Notes: generated by a model from the letters alone, not told the origin. Positions 1-6,642 are shown, numbered from the stretch's first letter. The stretch is 15,075 nt of DNA from Thermoguttaceae bacterium (GCA_024653385.1 JANLFZ010000067.1:613-15687); one strand, 5' to 3'. Translations and numbers: made by a program.

Positions 1-2
1 TG

Positions 3-833
3 GTGATCGACGACGACGCGCTGTTTGCCGCGGGTCGCCAGCCGCTGGCCGACGGGGGCATCCTCGTGTTTTCCGTCGAGCCCGCCGCGGGACGGATCCG
101 CTGGGTCCAACGCCTCGACTCGGTGCCGCAGGACAACTTCTACGCGGGCGCCGGGTTCGAGTTCAAGGCGTTCGATCTGTTGCAGCGCCAGGGGGACGCC
201 GTGGCCATGTCGCGGTGGCTGTTCGAGCTGGGCACCGGGCGGATGACCTGCGACGGCAAGAACGGCTTTGCGCGCCTGGTGACCGGCGGAAGCTCGGGGG
301 TGATGGCCCCGCGCGGCTTCTGGTCGTACGGCCCGCGCTACGAAAGCGAACAGGTCGGCGAACGGCCCTTCGTCGAGCCGCTCGTGGCGTTTCGCGAGAA
401 CGTGTTGATCGGCTGCTCGCAGGACCGGCGATCGGTCTACCGCCGCGAGTTCCGCCTGGACCAGGGAGAGACCTTCGACGCCGAGTGGTACGCCAAGTGG
501 ACGATTCTCCAGGCGGCGCGCAACAGGGGCGGCGACCTGTGGCGGAGCCAGCGCCTGGCTCGCGGCGCCGTGTGGTCGCGCGATGCGGCGGCGTGGTTCG
601 AACGCCCGGCGCCGGTCGCGGCAATGGCCCTGGCCCGGGACACGATCGTGTTGGCCGGCGCCAAGGGCGGCTTGGCCCTCGTATCGGCCAAGGAGGGCAC
701 CCTCGTGGGCCGCGCCGACTTGCCCCCGCCGGTCTGGGACGGCCTGGCCATCGTCCCCGATCGCGTGCTGGCCACCACGCAGGACGGCCAGGTGATCTGC
801 CTGGGGCCGGTCGCGTCGCAGCGCGCACCGTGA
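3..833 (+). CDS. PQQ-like beta-propeller repeat protein, C-terminal part (5' end outside window)
   Basis: The frame is open from the left edge to a TGA at 831-833, giving 276 visible residues. It almost certainly continues upstream, because the GTG at position 3 has no ribosome-binding context and falls inside a propeller-like blade. Blade-like segments are visible: 'GGILVFSVEPAAGRIRWVQR' near residues 19-38, and a C-terminal run with 'VWDGLAIVPDRVLATTQDGQ' that ends in 'VICLGP'. This ending is typical of PQQ-binding-like (BamB/quinoprotein-fold) propellers that are abundant in planctomycetes. The middle part (residues 90-190) is rich in Trp, Tyr and Arg and less repeat-like. The specific function cannot be told, and neither a PQQ-dependent enzyme active site nor a signal peptide can be judged from this fragment. 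Downstream lies a transposase remnant on the opposite strand, and I see no clear terminator. Confidence 0.75.
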   Translation: MIDDDALFAAGRQPLADGGILVFSVEPAAGRIRWVQRLDSVPQDNFYAGAGFEFKAFDLLQRQGDAVAMSRWLFELGTGRMTCDGKNGFARLVTGGSSGVMAPRGFWSYGPRYESEQVGERPFVEPLVAFRENVLIGCSQDRRSVYRREFRLDQGETFDAEWYAKWTILQAARNRGGDLWRSQRLARGAVWSRDAAAWFERPAPVAAMALARDTIVLAGAKGGLALVSAKEGTLVGRADLPPPVWDGLAIVPDRVLATTQDGQVICLGPVASQRAP

Positions 834-890
834 ACGCCACGGCGGCAGCAAGGGATTGTCTCCGAGAGTGGCCGCGCGGTTCTGGCTACA

Positions 891-1061
891 GCGGGTCAGT
901 TCGATCAGGTCGTCGGGCAGGTGGGAGAGGTTGCCCAGGGTCTGGTGTTTGACCCGCGTTCCCTCGCGATCGGATCGGCGGAGGAGATGGTTGACGTAGA
1001 CCTTCCCCCGGTAGGTTCGTTTCGTCGTGGCTACGTAAACGGCTCCGTTTCTCGTTGGCAT
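891..1061 (-). pseudogene. Truncated IS1634-family-like transposase N-terminus
   Basis: On the minus strand an ATG at 1061-1059 opens a frame encoding about 57 residues that look like the start of an IS1634-type transposase: 'VYVATTKRTYRGKVY', then 'NHLLRRSDREGTRVKHQTLG', then 'NLSHLPDDLIEL'. From memory of the family, IS1634 N-termini read like 'LLRESYREGGKVKNRTLANL' followed by 'S.LP...IE.LRR', so the match is good in order and spacing. After 'IELTR' (near position 894) the likeness stops abruptly ('CSQNRAATLG'). The frame then runs, without a stop, antisense through the beta-propeller gene to the left edge, which is not transposase sequence. The DDE catalytic domain is therefore absent and this is a remnant. 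It begins 32 bases beyond the stop of the ImmA/IrrE gene, in the same orientation. I could not identify terminal inverted repeats or a target duplication. Confidence 0.68.
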
Positions 1062-1092
1062 GTGGAGGCTGGCGGCGACCCCGGGCCGATCG

Positions 1093-1827
1093 CTACGTCC
1101 AGAGTTCCACCTCCACCCGGAGGATCTCCCGCTTCCAGCCTGGCTCGTGGATCGGCCAACCGCGGATCGTGTGCGGCCCGGCGCTGGCCGCGCGGGGCCG
1201 GGCGAGTTGATGGACCTCTCGCCACAAGGCTCGCTCGGGCGGGGACAACGGCGGCGTGCGCCCAGGCAGGTTGCCACGCCGGAAGTACAGCCGACCCTGG
1301 TCGAAAATGCTGATCACCGCGGGCCGGGGGAACTCGAGCATGCGCCGGGCGATCAGTTCGTGGCTGGCGGTCGCGTAGCGCGACTTCAAGACCGCCAGGT
1401 CCCAACCGCACGCGGCCGCATCGGCCGCAAACCACGTGGTTGGCAAGAGTAAGCGCCCGGCGAACTGGTTGGCCGCATCCTCGCGGGCGCGGGGGTGGAC
1501 TTCCCGAAAGTCCATACCCAAGAGGACAAACACCCGCGCGGCCATGTGCTCGCCGATCTCGTGGGCGGCGGCCCAGTGGATCCGTTCGTCGCGTGCCTCG
1601 GGCCGGAGGAAGATCGTCGGGCGCGGGGCTCGTCCGCCCGAGGCGCGCAGCCGCACGTACCGGCCGCGGCCCGGCTGGCCTGCGTCCGAAATCACCGTCA
1701 TGCCCAGGGCGCGGGCGACGGCCAGGGCGTTGACGGGCGGACCGTCGCACCTCGACTGCGCGAGCGCCTCGGCGGCAACGGCGTCGAGTGCGGCGGCCCA
1801 TTCGTCGGCGGCAATCTCGGGGAGCAT
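1093..1827 (-). CDS. ImmA/IrrE-family (DUF955/COG2856) zinc metallopeptidase-like protein
   Basis: This is a 244-residue soluble protein with the ImmA/IrrE signature: 'IHWAAAHEIGEHMA' (residues 83-96) and, about 20 residues later, 'EDAANQFAGRLLLP' (116-129), where Glu116 would be the third metal ligand. Family members cleave or inactivate XRE-type repressors (ImmA on ImmR; IrrE/PprI on DdrO). The usual HExxH is read here as H89-E-I-G-E-H94, so Glu occupies the position of the second His and a His follows one residue later. The ATG at 1827 was chosen because GGAG lies 5 bases upstream. In-frame codons further upstream would overlap the promoter, whose -10 is at 1872-1867. No XRE partner gene is next to it. 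It has its own promoter with a palindrome over the -10, which suggests tight control. Activity is uncertain given the motif; family assignment is firm. Confidence 0.85.
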   Translation of the reverse strand: MLPEIAADEWAAALDAVAAEALAQSRCDGPPVNALAVARALGMTVISDAGQPGRGRYVRLRASGGRAPRPTIFLRPEARDERIHWAAAHEIGEHMAARVFVLLGMDFREVHPRAREDAANQFAGRLLLPTTWFAADAAACGWDLAVLKSRYATASHELIARRMLEFPRPAVISIFDQGRLYFRRGNLPGRTPPLSPPERALWREVHQLARPRAASAGPHTIRGWPIHEPGWKREILRVEVELWT

Positions 1828-1851
1828 GACCGCGCTCCGGTCGCGCGAGGA

Positions 1852-1869
1852 AATGTACAAACGTACATT
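1852..1869. promoter_or_regulatory. Perfect inverted repeat (candidate operator) at the ImmA/IrrE promoter
   Basis: Reading the minus strand, AATGTAC-GTTT-GTACATT is a perfect dyad with 7-base arms and a 4-base spacer. It overlaps the three gene-proximal bases of the -10 hexamer and covers the expected transcription start, which is the classical position for repression. The GTAC-N4-GTAC core recalls LexA-type boxes of some phyla and, more loosely, the DdrO-bound palindrome upstream of Deinococcus genes. The binding protein cannot be named from the sequence. Confidence 0.65.
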
Positions 1870-1894
1870 ATACCCGCGCAGCCGCCCGACGCAA
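1867..1894 (-). promoter_or_regulatory. Sigma70-type promoter of the ImmA/IrrE gene
   Basis: On the minus strand TTGCGT (1894-1889) is followed after 16 bases by a consensus TATAAT (1872-1867). The expected start near 1860 gives a leader of about 33 bases to the ATG at 1827. The perfect -10 stands out in such GC-rich DNA. Confidence 0.65.
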
Positions 1895-1947
1895 GACACC
1901 ACCCCCGCCGCGCATGCCTCGCACGCGGCGCCGTGGCGCTGGGCCGG

Positions 1948-2982
1948 TCACTTGGACTCGGCGCGGTTCCAGCGGCTCTCGGCGTATTGCTCCTGGAGCA
2001 TCGTCTCGAAGTCCCTGGCGCGGTCCGGCTTGCGGAGTTCGCGGCAGACCCGCGCGAGGTGGTAGAGCGCCTCGGCGTGGGCCTCGCGGTTGGCCGAGTA
2101 GAGCGTATCGACCCGGAGAAACGCGAACATGGCCTCGCGCGGTTTGCCGTCCCTGAGCAATGCCACCCCCTTGACGTTGTAGGCCTGGGCGAGGTAGTCG
2201 ACCTCGTCGGGTTCCGCCTTGGCGATCATCGCGTCGATCGCCTTGAGGGCGGTCTTCGGATCGCCGGTCTCGGCCAGGCAGCGCGCCTTGCCCAGAATCG
2301 CCGCCTTGCGCTGGACCTCGGCCAGGTCCCCTTCGACTTTCTGCTTGAGCACGGCGTCGAAGTGCCCGAGCGCCTCGGGGTACTTCCCTTCGGCCATCAG
2401 GGCGTTGCCCACGGCCACGCTGGCCCGCATCTTGTAGTCGGGCCAAGGGGCCGCGGCCACCTTCTCGTAGTACGGCCGCGCTTTGGCCGACTGCCCCATG
2501 GCCACCAGCAGGTCGCCGACGATCTCGTTCGCCTCGAGCGTGTGGTGGCTGTTGGGATAGTTCCGCGTGAAGGCGATCATCAGCTTGCCCGCCGGCACGG
2601 CCTCGCCGCTGCCGGCCAACGCGAGCCGCGCCGTGCAATACGCCCGATAGTACTCGACCTCTTGCTTGATCTCGTCGCGGCTGATCCGTTCGACCTTGAT
2701 CTTCTCCAGCGTGCGCAGGGCCTGTTCGTAGTTGCCCTTGGCGATGTCGTTCCGAACCGCTTTCAACTCGCTTGGTTCTCCCTCGAACGAGATCCACTCG
2801 ATCTCGTTGACCGGCACCTTCTCGACCGACGCCGCGGGGGTTTCGACGCTCACTTCCAGGGCCGAGAGCGTCACCCGGCCCTGAACGTTGCCGCGGCCGG
2901 CCGTCTTGACGGTATCCTCGGCGTCGACCAGCGCGGCGACCAACATCACGGTAACCACTCCGGCAATCCGGCACAGTCTCAC
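1948..2982 (-). CDS. Secreted tetratricopeptide-repeat protein
   Basis: This is a 344-residue protein starting at GTG 2982-2980. That start is chosen because GAGGAGG (2996-2990) sits 7 bases upstream and the protein then opens directly with a signal peptide ('RLCRIAGVVTVMLVAALVDA', likely cleaved after VDA at about residue 21). Longer in-frame starts up to 3048 would place a non-signal stretch before it. After an N-terminal beta-type segment ('NVQGRVTLSALEVSVET'; 'VNEIEWISFEGEP'), the rest is helical TPR-like. Recognisable units include 'GNYEQALRTLEKI', 'GQSAKARPYYEKV', 'GKYPEALGHFDAVL', 'GDPKTALKAIDAMI', 'GKPREAMFAFLRVD' and 'RKPDRARDFETML'. It probably acts as a protein-interaction scaffold in the periplasm or cell envelope; no enzymatic motif is visible. 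It is transcribed alone, 120 bases upstream of the ImmA/IrrE gene. Confidence 0.85.
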   Translation of the reverse strand: MRLCRIAGVVTVMLVAALVDAEDTVKTAGRGNVQGRVTLSALEVSVETPAASVEKVPVNEIEWISFEGEPSELKAVRNDIAKGNYEQALRTLEKIKVERISRDEIKQEVEYYRAYCTARLALAGSGEAVPAGKLMIAFTRNYPNSHHTLEANEIVGDLLVAMGQSAKARPYYEKVAAAPWPDYKMRASVAVGNALMAEGKYPEALGHFDAVLKQKVEGDLAEVQRKAAILGKARCLAETGDPKTALKAIDAMIAKAEPDEVDYLAQAYNVKGVALLRDGKPREAMFAFLRVDTLYSANREAHAEALYHLARVCRELRKPDRARDFETMLQEQYAESRWNRAESK

Positions 2983-3080
2983 GGAGAAGCCTCCTCTACA
3001 AGGTGGAGCCTTGCCCCCACGGCAGGTGCGCGCCGGCTCTTCCATCAACTCGCCCCGATCAGCCGGCTCTCCCTAAGACT

Positions 3081-3109
3081 ATCCTAGCTCGGACGCGAAC
3101 CGCCAGCAA
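3081..3109 (-). promoter_or_regulatory. Candidate promoter for the TPR gene at 1948-2982
   Basis: On the minus strand TTGCTG (3109-3104) and TAGGAT (3086-3081) are separated by exactly 17 bases. It lies between the methyltransferase stop and the TPR start and would give a leader of roughly 90 bases. Hexamer matches are moderate. Confidence 0.35.
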
Positions 3110-3136
3110 CGCGGGCTTGGCCTCCCCGCGAGAGAA

Positions 3137-3934
3137 TCATCCGGTTCGCTGTCGCAGCGCCTCGTAGAACAGCACGGCCGCGGCAGCCGACACGTTGAGA
3201 CTGTCGGCCACGCCCAACATGGGCAGCCGCACGGCCTGGATGTCCTCGCCGCGCCATCGGGCCGAGAGTCCCTCGGCCTCGGCCCCGAGGACAATGGCCG
3301 CAGGGCCGCGGAAATCGGCCTGCGTGTACGGCACCGCGCCGTCGACCCGCGCCGCGTAAATCGCAAGCCGCTTCGCCCGAAGCCAGGCGAGAATCTCATC
3401 GGCCGGCGCCGCGGCCGCAGGCAACGCGAACACCGTCCCGAGGCTGGCACGGATCGTGTTCGGGTTGAACAGATCGGTGCGCGGGTCGGCCACCAAGAGT
3501 GCTGAAACCCCAGCGCCGTCGGCACTGCGCAATACGGCGCCGAGGTTGCCCGGCTTCTCCACCCCCTCGAGCACTGCCACAAGCGGACAGCCGGACAGAA
3601 CGATCCTCTCGAGCGAGGCGGCCGGCGCTTGGGCCACGGCCACGACGCCTTCGGCCCGCTCGCCAAAAGCGAGTTTTTCGAAGACGGCCTTGGTCACCTC
3701 GAACACGCGGGCCTTGGTGCCCCGAAGGGCTTGGCAGGCCCGTTGGGCGTCCTGGGTCCGGCAAAGCGGAGGGCAGACAAAGCCCTCGACCAGCGCGACG
3801 CCGGCCTCGATCGCCCGCAACAACTCCCGCGCCCCGTCGATCACGATCCGTTGCTGCCGGTCGCGCTGCCGCCGGTCGCGCAGCCTGGCGGCTTGCTGGA
3901 CATGCGGATTGCGCAGACTGGTGATCGGTGTCAT
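3137..3934 (-). CDS. SpoU/TrmH-family RNA 2'-O-ribose methyltransferase
   Basis: The product is 265 residues, a usual length for SPOUT-class methyltransferases that transfer a methyl group from SAM to a ribose 2'-OH in tRNA or rRNA. An N-terminal substrate-binding part carries 'IVIDGARELLRAIEAG' (residues 30-45). The trefoil-knot domain shows all three family motifs. Motif 1 is 'LEGVEKPGNLGAVLRSADG' (122-140, with catalytic-type Arg136). Motif 2 is 'IVLGAEAEGLS' (214-224). Motif 3 is 'LPMLGVADSLNVSAAAA' (237-253) followed by 'LFYEAL'. 'FNPNTIRASLG' (156-166) is the conserved segment between motifs 1 and 2. The ATG at 3934 is chosen because family homology begins soon after it and because upstream codons run into a hairpin repeat. 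The exact RNA target (23S rRNA versus tRNA) cannot be assigned, so no gene symbol is given. The protein has no neighbours of related function. Confidence 0.9.
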   Translation of the reverse strand: MTPITSLRNPHVQQAARLRDRRQRDRQQRIVIDGARELLRAIEAGVALVEGFVCPPLCRTQDAQRACQALRGTKARVFEVTKAVFEKLAFGERAEGVVAVAQAPAASLERIVLSGCPLVAVLEGVEKPGNLGAVLRSADGAGVSALLVADPRTDLFNPNTIRASLGTVFALPAAAAPADEILAWLRAKRLAIYAARVDGAVPYTQADFRGPAAIVLGAEAEGLSARWRGEDIQAVRLPMLGVADSLNVSAAAAVLFYEALRQRTG

Positions 3935-3969
3935 GGTGCGGACGTGAGAGAAAGGCAAGCGTTCACGGC

Positions 3970-4038
3970 GACAGTCCCAATTTTCGCGGCGAAGGAGCGC
4001 GAAGATGGGACTGTCCCCTTCGGGCATGAAGGGGACAG
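3970..4038. repeat. REP-like element with two overlapping hairpins
   Basis: GACAGTCCCA (3970-3979) pairs with TGGGACTGTC (4006-4015). Flanking TTTTCGCG and CGCGAAGA extend the pairing imperfectly. Directly overlapping it, CTGTCCCCTTC (4011-4021) pairs perfectly over 11 bases with GAAGGGGACAG (4028-4038) around a GGGCAT loop. The shared CTGTC at 4011-4015 means the two hairpins exclude each other. GGGACTGTCCCC-type palindromes of this kind are known as dispersed intergenic REP elements, often associated with RAYT (Y1) transposases, in several bacterial phyla. No RAYT gene is in the window. Confidence 0.6.
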
Positions 4039-4182
4039 GCACGTCTTGATTCTGCCGTGGGATGCGCGAAGCCGTCAATCCGGGCGCGTCCCGATGGGGT
4101 CGCCTCGTCGGCCGGCATCCGCTGCCACGGCGCGGCGGTGTCCGTTCGGGCCAGTCGGCCTCTGCCCCGCGTGTTGGGAGTC

Positions 4183-4191
4183 TGGTACACT
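4183..4191 (+). promoter_or_regulatory. Candidate extended -10 element for the dehydratase gene
   Basis: TGGTACACT fits an extended -10 (TG, one base, TACACT). No good -35 hexamer lies 16-18 bases upstream. A start near 4198 would give a leader of about 100 bases containing the hairpin at 4224-4247. Confidence 0.35.
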
Positions 4192-4223
4192 GGCGGCATC
4201 GCGCGCCGGGCTAGCGCGATCAC

Positions 4224-4247
4224 GGCCGGGCGGCGTTTCCGCCGGCC
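4224..4247 (+). other. GC-rich hairpin in the dehydratase leader
   Basis: GGCCGG(g)CGG pairs with CCGCCGGCC across a CGTTT loop. This gives nine base pairs with one bulged G, about 55 bases before the start codon. It could influence translation or simply reflect high GC. No T-run follows, so it is not a typical terminator. Confidence 0.4.
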
Positions 4248-4301
4248 CATCCCGCCGGCGGCCGGCCCGGAGCTGTGCGCCACCATGGGTAGGGAGACGG
4301 C

Positions 4302-5987
4302 ATGAACGAATCACTGCGGAGCCAGCGTGTCCTGCGACGTCCGGAATGGTCGATCCAGCGGGCGGTGTACAAGTCGATGGGCTACAGCGACTACGACCTG
4401 GACCGGCCCTTGGTGGCCATCGCCAACTCGTGGAACCGGGTGGTGCCCGGCCACTACAACCTCCAACTGGTCGCCGAGTACGTCAAGCAGGGCGTGTTGC
4501 AGGCGGGCGGCACGCCCGTCGAATTCGGCCTGATCGCCGCCTGCGACGGCATCGCCCAAAGCCACGTGGGCATGCACTACATCCTGCCCACGCGCGAGTT
4601 GATCGCCAACGACGTGGAAATGATGGTCCAGGCCCACCAGTTCGACGCGGTCGTGCTGTTGGGCTCGTGCGACAAGATCGTGCCGGGCTTGCTCATGGCC
4701 GCCGCCCGGCTCGACCTGCCCGCGATCCTCGTGGTCGGCGGCCCGATGGAAGGAGGCTGCCAGTTCGACGGCCGGACCTCCGACATCACCTCGCTGACCG
4801 AAGCCTTGGGGATGCTCCGGGCGGGCCGGCTCGACGCGGCCGAGTACCGGCGGCTCGAGGACCGCGTGGCCCCGACCTGCGGCTCGTGCTCGTTCTTGGG
4901 CACCGCCAATACCATGTGCTGCGTGGCCGAGGCGATGGGCATGTGCCTGCCGGGCTCGGCGACCATTCCCGCCACGCACGCCGCCAGGCTCCGCTCCGCG
5001 CAAGAGGCCGGCCGGCAAATCGTCGAACTCGTCCGGGCAGGCGTCACCGCGCGGCAGATCATCAATCGCCAAGGAATCGAGAACGCGTTCCGCGTGGGCA
5101 CGGCGATCGGTGGGTCGACGAACCTCGCGCTGCACATCCCGGCGGTCGCCTACGAGGCCCAGTGCGACGACATCACGATGGACCGCCTGGAGGAACTTTC
5201 GCGCACCACGCCGCACGTGGCGAAGATCAACCCCGCCTCGCCGCACAATGTGCCCGATTTCCACGCCGCGGGCGGCGTGTCGGCCGTGATGCACGAGATC
5301 CTGCCCTTGCTGCACGCCGACGCCCTGACCGTCACCGGCCGAACCGTGGCCGAGAACGTCGCCCAGGTCCACGCCGCCGACCCGCGGATCATCCGCCCAC
5401 GCGAGAACCCCTGGAGCGCCCAGGGCGGGCTGGCCGTGCTGCGTGGCAACCTCGCCCCGCGCACCGCGATCACCAAGCCGGCGGCCATCGACCCGCGCCA
5501 GCACGTGTTCTCCGGCCGCGCCCGGTGCTTCGACGGCGAGGAAGCCGCCAACCAGGCGATTCTCGATGGCACGGTCCAGCCCGGCGAGGTCGTCGTCATC
5601 CGCTACGAGGGCCCCAAGGGCGGACCCGGCATGCGCGAAATGTATACCTCGATGAAACTGCTCTACGGACGCGGATTGGCCCTGTCGACCGCGGTGGTGA
5701 CCGACGGGCGGTTCTCGGGCACCAACAACGGGTGTTTTGTGGGCCACGTCTCGCCCGAGGCGGCCGAAGGCGGCCCGCTGGCCGCCGTGCGCGACGGCGA
5801 CACGATCACCATCGACATCCCCCGTCGCCGGCTGGAACTTGCGGTCAGCGACGCCGAAATCCAGGCCCGGCTGGCCACGTGGCGGCGTCCCCCCTTGCGG
5901 TTTGCCAGCGGCTACCTGGCTCTCTACGCCCGCTTGGCCGAGTCGGCCGATCAGGGGGCGATCATCCGGCATCGCGCGTTGAAGTAA
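4302..5987 (+). CDS. ilvD: IlvD/Edd-family dehydratase, probably dihydroxy-acid dehydratase
   Basis: The 561-residue protein has the usual length for dihydroxy-acid dehydratase. That enzyme converts 2,3-dihydroxy-3-methylbutanoate or -pentanoate to the 2-oxo acid in valine/isoleucine synthesis using an Fe-S cluster and Mg2+. The start is ATG 4302, with AGGGAG 5 bases upstream. Cluster cysteine candidates are Cys81 (AACDGI), Cys123 (GSCDKIVPG) and Cys196 in 'PTCGSCSFLGTANTM'. The segment 'NSWNRVVPGH' (42-51) matches the subclass that has PGH rather than PCN there. The C-terminal half has 'YEGPKGGPGMREM' and 'VTDGRFSGTNNG', both typical of IlvD. 'SFLGTANTM' and 'GMCLPGSATIPA', however, resemble the sugar-acid dehydratase branch, so an aldonate substrate is possible. 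No other ilv genes are nearby; an Rrf2-type regulator follows 196 bases downstream. Confidence 0.85.
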   Translation: MNESLRSQRVLRRPEWSIQRAVYKSMGYSDYDLDRPLVAIANSWNRVVPGHYNLQLVAEYVKQGVLQAGGTPVEFGLIAACDGIAQSHVGMHYILPTRELIANDVEMMVQAHQFDAVVLLGSCDKIVPGLLMAAARLDLPAILVVGGPMEGGCQFDGRTSDITSLTEALGMLRAGRLDAAEYRRLEDRVAPTCGSCSFLGTANTMCCVAEAMGMCLPGSATIPATHAARLRSAQEAGRQIVELVRAGVTARQIINRQGIENAFRVGTAIGGSTNLALHIPAVAYEAQCDDITMDRLEELSRTTPHVAKINPASPHNVPDFHAAGGVSAVMHEILPLLHADALTVTGRTVAENVAQVHAADPRIIRPRENPWSAQGGLAVLRGNLAPRTAITKPAAIDPRQHVFSGRARCFDGEEAANQAILDGTVQPGEVVVIRYEGPKGGPGMREMYTSMKLLYGRGLALSTAVVTDGRFSGTNNGCFVGHVSPEAAEGGPLAAVRDGDTITIDIPRRRLELAVSDAEIQARLATWRRPPLRFASGYLALYARLAESADQGAIIRHRALK

Positions 5988-6134
5988 TCTGCGCTCTATT
6001 GAATAGTTCATCGCGCACATGGCCCGATCGCGCGAACGGAGTCGGTCGCGGACTGCGCCGCAAGGCTTTGATAATCTTCGACTTGCGTGTTCTTCGCGGT
6101 TCTCGGTGTTGATCGTCCGGAAGATGGCACGGTG

Positions 6135-6153
6135 TTTGCATAACCCGAGCAAA
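6135..6153. promoter_or_regulatory. Small dyad upstream of the Rrf2-family gene
   Basis: TTTGC (6135-6139) and GCAAA (6149-6153) form an inverted repeat with a 9-base spacer, about 30 bases before the start. The TTGCAT hexamer occurs twice here (6136-6141 and 6158-6163). Autoregulation is common for Rrf2 proteins, so this could be an operator, but the arms are short and could be chance. Confidence 0.25.
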
Positions 6154-6183
6154 TCCATTGCATCACTGGGAATAGTAGGAGAC

Positions 6184-6636
6184 ATGCAACCCGTGAGACT
6201 CCCGACGACTATCCGCTACGGTGCCCGGGCCATGACCGCCTTGGCCTCTTGTCCCCCAGGGCATGTGGTTTCGCTTCGCGAGGTCGGCGAGTTGGAGGGC
6301 ATCTCGGCCAAGTACCTCGAGCATATCATGCGAGCGCTCCGCACGGCCGGTCTGGTCAAGGCCGTGCGCGGGCTGCATGGCGGCTACGTGCTGGCCAGAC
6401 CGCCCGAGAGCATCACGTTGAAAGACGTGTTCGAGAGCCTTGTGGGCGAGATCTCGCCGGTCGATTGCGTCGATTGCCCCGAAACGTGCGCGTTTCACGA
6501 CACCTGTCCCACGCGCGATACCTGGATCGAAATGAAAGAGGCCATCGAGGGCATCCTCGAGCGCACCACGATTCAGCAACTGGTCGAACGCAAGCAGCAC
6601 CGCGCGCTGGTTCCCGCGACGGCCGACAGCCTGTGA
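6184..6636 (+). CDS. Rrf2-family transcriptional regulator, Fe-S type
   Basis: The 150-residue protein matches Rrf2 (IscR/NsrR/CymR-like) regulators. It opens with 'RLPTTIRYGARAM', has a winged helix-turn-helix with 'LREVGELEGISAKYLEHIM' (31-49) and a wing 'VKAVRGLHGGYVLARP' (58-73). The sensor loop has Cys95, Cys98, Cys102 and Cys108 ('DCVDCPETCAFHDTC'), enough to ligate a [2Fe-2S] or [4Fe-4S] cluster. Members sense Fe-S status, nitric oxide or redox state and bind DNA as dimers. The start is uncertain. AGGAG (6177-6181) is 2 bases from ATG 6184 and 11 bases from GTG 6193, and the GTG fits the family N-terminus better (147 residues). It may control the adjacent Fe-S dehydratase, which is inference only. 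Longer in-frame starts upstream (6019) read low-complexity Arg/Ser sequence and are rejected. Confidence 0.9.
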   Translation: MQPVRLPTTIRYGARAMTALASCPPGHVVSLREVGELEGISAKYLEHIMRALRTAGLVKAVRGLHGGYVLARPPESITLKDVFESLVGEISPVDCVDCPETCAFHDTCPTRDTWIEMKEAIEGILERTTIQQLVERKQHRALVPATADSL

Positions 6637-6642
6637 GCCTGT

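Larger units (their letters stand above)
3935..4301. other. 367-base divergent intergenic region
   Basis: This gap separates the methyltransferase (-) and the dehydratase (+). It holds the REP-like element (3970-4038), a candidate extended -10 at 4183-4191 and a GC-rich hairpin at 4224-4247. Open frames inside it show no recognisable protein. The stretch 4039-4180 has no feature I can support. Confidence 0.6.

Noticed and set aside
1495..3087. 530-residue open frame on the plus strand
   Set aside because: It is the antisense shadow of the ImmA/IrrE and TPR genes. It has no domain likeness, and both true genes have signature motifs, promoters and ribosome-binding sites on the other strand.
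3629..6112. 827-residue open frame on the plus strand
   Set aside because: It overlaps the methyltransferase antisense and the dehydratase in another frame. The Arg/Gly/Pro-rich composition is typical of a high-GC shadow frame.
4311..6185. 624-residue open frame on the minus strand
   Set aside because: It is antisense to the dehydratase, His/Gly/Arg-rich, with no recognisable domain.
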